From positions 22,501-69,631 of the forward strand of contig AZLU01000142.1 in assembly GCA_002224055.1 (NCBI GenBank): 47,131 nt of DNA. Reading direction: 5' to 3'. Numbering within the stretch: position 1 is the stretch's first letter; each line of letters starts with the position of its first letter. This document shows positions 45,798-47,131 of the stretch, piece by piece. The notes under the pieces were generated by a model. The model had not been told where the DNA came from. It searched no databases and saw only the letters and a program-made list of their open reading frames with translations. The stretch is from Pezizomycotina sp. ARF18. Its lineage: Eukaryota > Ascomycota. Both the position numbers and the translations under genes were made by a program.

Positions 45798-47131
45798 CTA
45801 CCGAGCCTTCTTGACATTTAAGCATAACTTTACGCGGCGGGCTAATAACATTTCCTGGGTCTTCTATGTATTCCTTAATCTTGACCAAGAAAGTAATGCT
45901 TCTCTTCCATCCAACAGTCGGTGATCGTAGGTCAAAGCAAGGAACATCATCTTCGGAAGAAGAAAAAAGGAAGTCCTCGTTAGCAATCTGGATAAAACGT
46001 AGGGCTTATTTTGTTACTTCAGTGGACTCACCGGACGAATCTCGACCTTTCCATTTATGGCGACCGGTTTGTCCTTGATAGCATGTATCCTTGTGGCATG
46101 TTATAACTCGTGTGAAAACAATACTTGGGTATTAGAAATCCTACCAAGTACGGCAGTTTGGGGCAAGTTGATGATTGGCGTTCCCATCAAACTTCCAAAG
46201 ACACCACCGTTAGAGATCGTGAACGTTCCACCAGCCATGGTCTTCGATTGTGAGTTTGTTATCACGGGCCTGTTTCAAATGGAAGAAGAAGCGATCAGTT
46301 GGAAATCCGGGGGCTAAGAGGAGAAATGCTACCTGGTAATCTCCGAATTTTGGGAATGCTCATACCTTAACTCCAAGGTCGGCAATGGCCTTCTCAATTT
46401 GAAGGAAATCCATAGCCTCGACATTGCGAACCACAGGAGTGACGAGACCTTTTTCGGTCGCAAACAGCGACGCTGATATCAACATAGTCGCGGTAAACAA
46501 TCGTGTCACCACCATCTGGGCCCTCAATGCTGGCATTGACAGCAGGTACGTCCCTCATTGCCAAGACGCAGGCACGTGAGAACGCGCTCATGAAACCAAG
46601 CTTGATGCCGGTCTTCTTGAGGATGGAATCCTTGTAAAGTTTCCTCATCTCCATGAGAGACGACATGTCAACCTCGTTGAAGGTCGTAAGCGAGGCCGCA
46701 GTATTTGCGATTGTTTGAGGCGCTCCGCGATGCGCAATCTCATCCGGTTCATTTTGACCTATACCACAACAAAAAAAAAGTAAGTAAGACAGTCTTCACG
46801 ATCTGACAAAGAAATAAAAATAGCAAAAACAAGCGGTTACAGACCCTACGCTCTTCACGGGAACCCAAGCATCAGTACTGGCTGCTGGCTTCGAGGAGGT
46901 TTCCTGCTGCTTCGGTTTCGACTGAGCAGGTTTTGACTCCTTGGGTTCTTCCTTGGTTTAGATGGCTGCTCTTCTCTTCGATTCCGCTATATGGCCCTTC
47001 GTTTGCTCTTGTTCGATTTGACGGTTCCGATTTCGATTCGCTCTCTGCCGGCGGCTTCGATTCTGCTTTGGCTCATCCTTCTTTGTCTCCTCCGGCTTCG
47101 AAGAGGGCTTTTCGCCACCAGCTTCGAGGAC
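45798..47131 (-). CDS. 2-oxoglutarate dehydrogenase E2 (dihydrolipoyl succinyltransferase), partial
   Basis: Mitochondrial TCA-cycle enzyme that transfers the succinyl group from lipoyl-lysine to CoA. The window edge cuts off the mitochondrial leader and lipoyl domain; only the Lys/Pro/Glu/Ser linker ([18 protein letters not shown]) and the catalytic domain are present. After GSREERR and an intron at 46759-46844 comes [18 protein letters not shown], then [70 protein letters not shown] and [20 protein letters not shown]. Introns at 46270-46365, about 46092-46144, and 45951-46031 follow. Later blocks are [47 protein letters not shown] and the catalytic [13 protein letters not shown] with His and Asp in place. 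Single-base slips sit near 46460, 46240, 45895 and 45850. The end is either a TAG at 45842 or, if a base is missing in PRKMLL, the TAG at 45798. Confidence 0.95.

Noticed and set aside
1-47131. A previously undescribed multi-gene defence or mobile system
   Set aside because: The recognised genes are typical ascomycete single genes with no shared operon-like arrangement; CRISPR arrays, phage genes and toxin-antitoxin pairs are absent.

Overview
This window is nuclear DNA from a filamentous ascomycete fungus, most likely Pezizomycotina. The basis is short GT-AG introns of about 55-130 bp, a fungal-type CFEM surface protein, a REX3-type RNA exonuclease, a fungal HSPA12-like Hsp70, an HMT1-type vacuolar ABC half-transporter and mitochondrial genes (SLC25 carrier, KGD2). 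Intergenic DNA is AT-rich, full of simple repeats and long poly(A)/poly(T) runs. No prokaryotic gene, rRNA, convincing tRNA or CRISPR array is visible.

Layout: (1) 1.4-3.3 kb, minus: CFEM-domain membrane protein. (2) 5.6-6.5 kb, plus: SAM-dependent methyltransferase, divergent from (1). (3) 7.0-8.6 kb, minus: uncharacterised coiled-coil protein. (4) 10.0-11.3 kb, minus: five-exon mitochondrial carrier with all three signature repeats. (5) 11.7-12.6 kb, minus: probable secreted protein of unknown function. (6) 14.8-18.4 kb, minus: HMT1/ABCB6-type ABC transporter. (7) 21.0-23.8 kb, plus: Hsp70-like protein. (8) 24.35-26.6 kb, plus: REX3-like exonuclease. (9) 32.9-33.7 kb, plus: weak membrane-protein candidate behind a long pyrimidine-rich leader. 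(10) 45.8 kb to the right edge, minus: KGD2, cut by the window end. The stretches 26.6-32.9 kb and 33.7-45.8 kb hold no gene I can recognise.

The dominant oddity is base-level: nearly every conserved gene is broken by single-base insertions or deletions although its amino-acid pattern continues in the next frame. The Hsp70-like gene also contains a tandem copy of about 253/266 bp in which the first copy differs from the second by 13 missing bases and nothing else that I can find. Both point to an incompletely polished long-read assembly rather than to a cluster of pseudogenes. Gene boundaries were therefore set from family patterns and splice sites, not from uninterrupted reading frames.

The genes do not form an obvious pathway. 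They look like ordinary single genes: surface sensing or adhesion, methylation, mitochondrial transport and TCA cycle, vacuolar metal tolerance, chaperone, RNA maturation. I found no previously undescribed multi-gene system. The best leads for novelty are the coiled-coil protein (3), the CFEM membrane protein with a long tail (1), the secreted protein (5) and the candidate at 32.9 kb (9).
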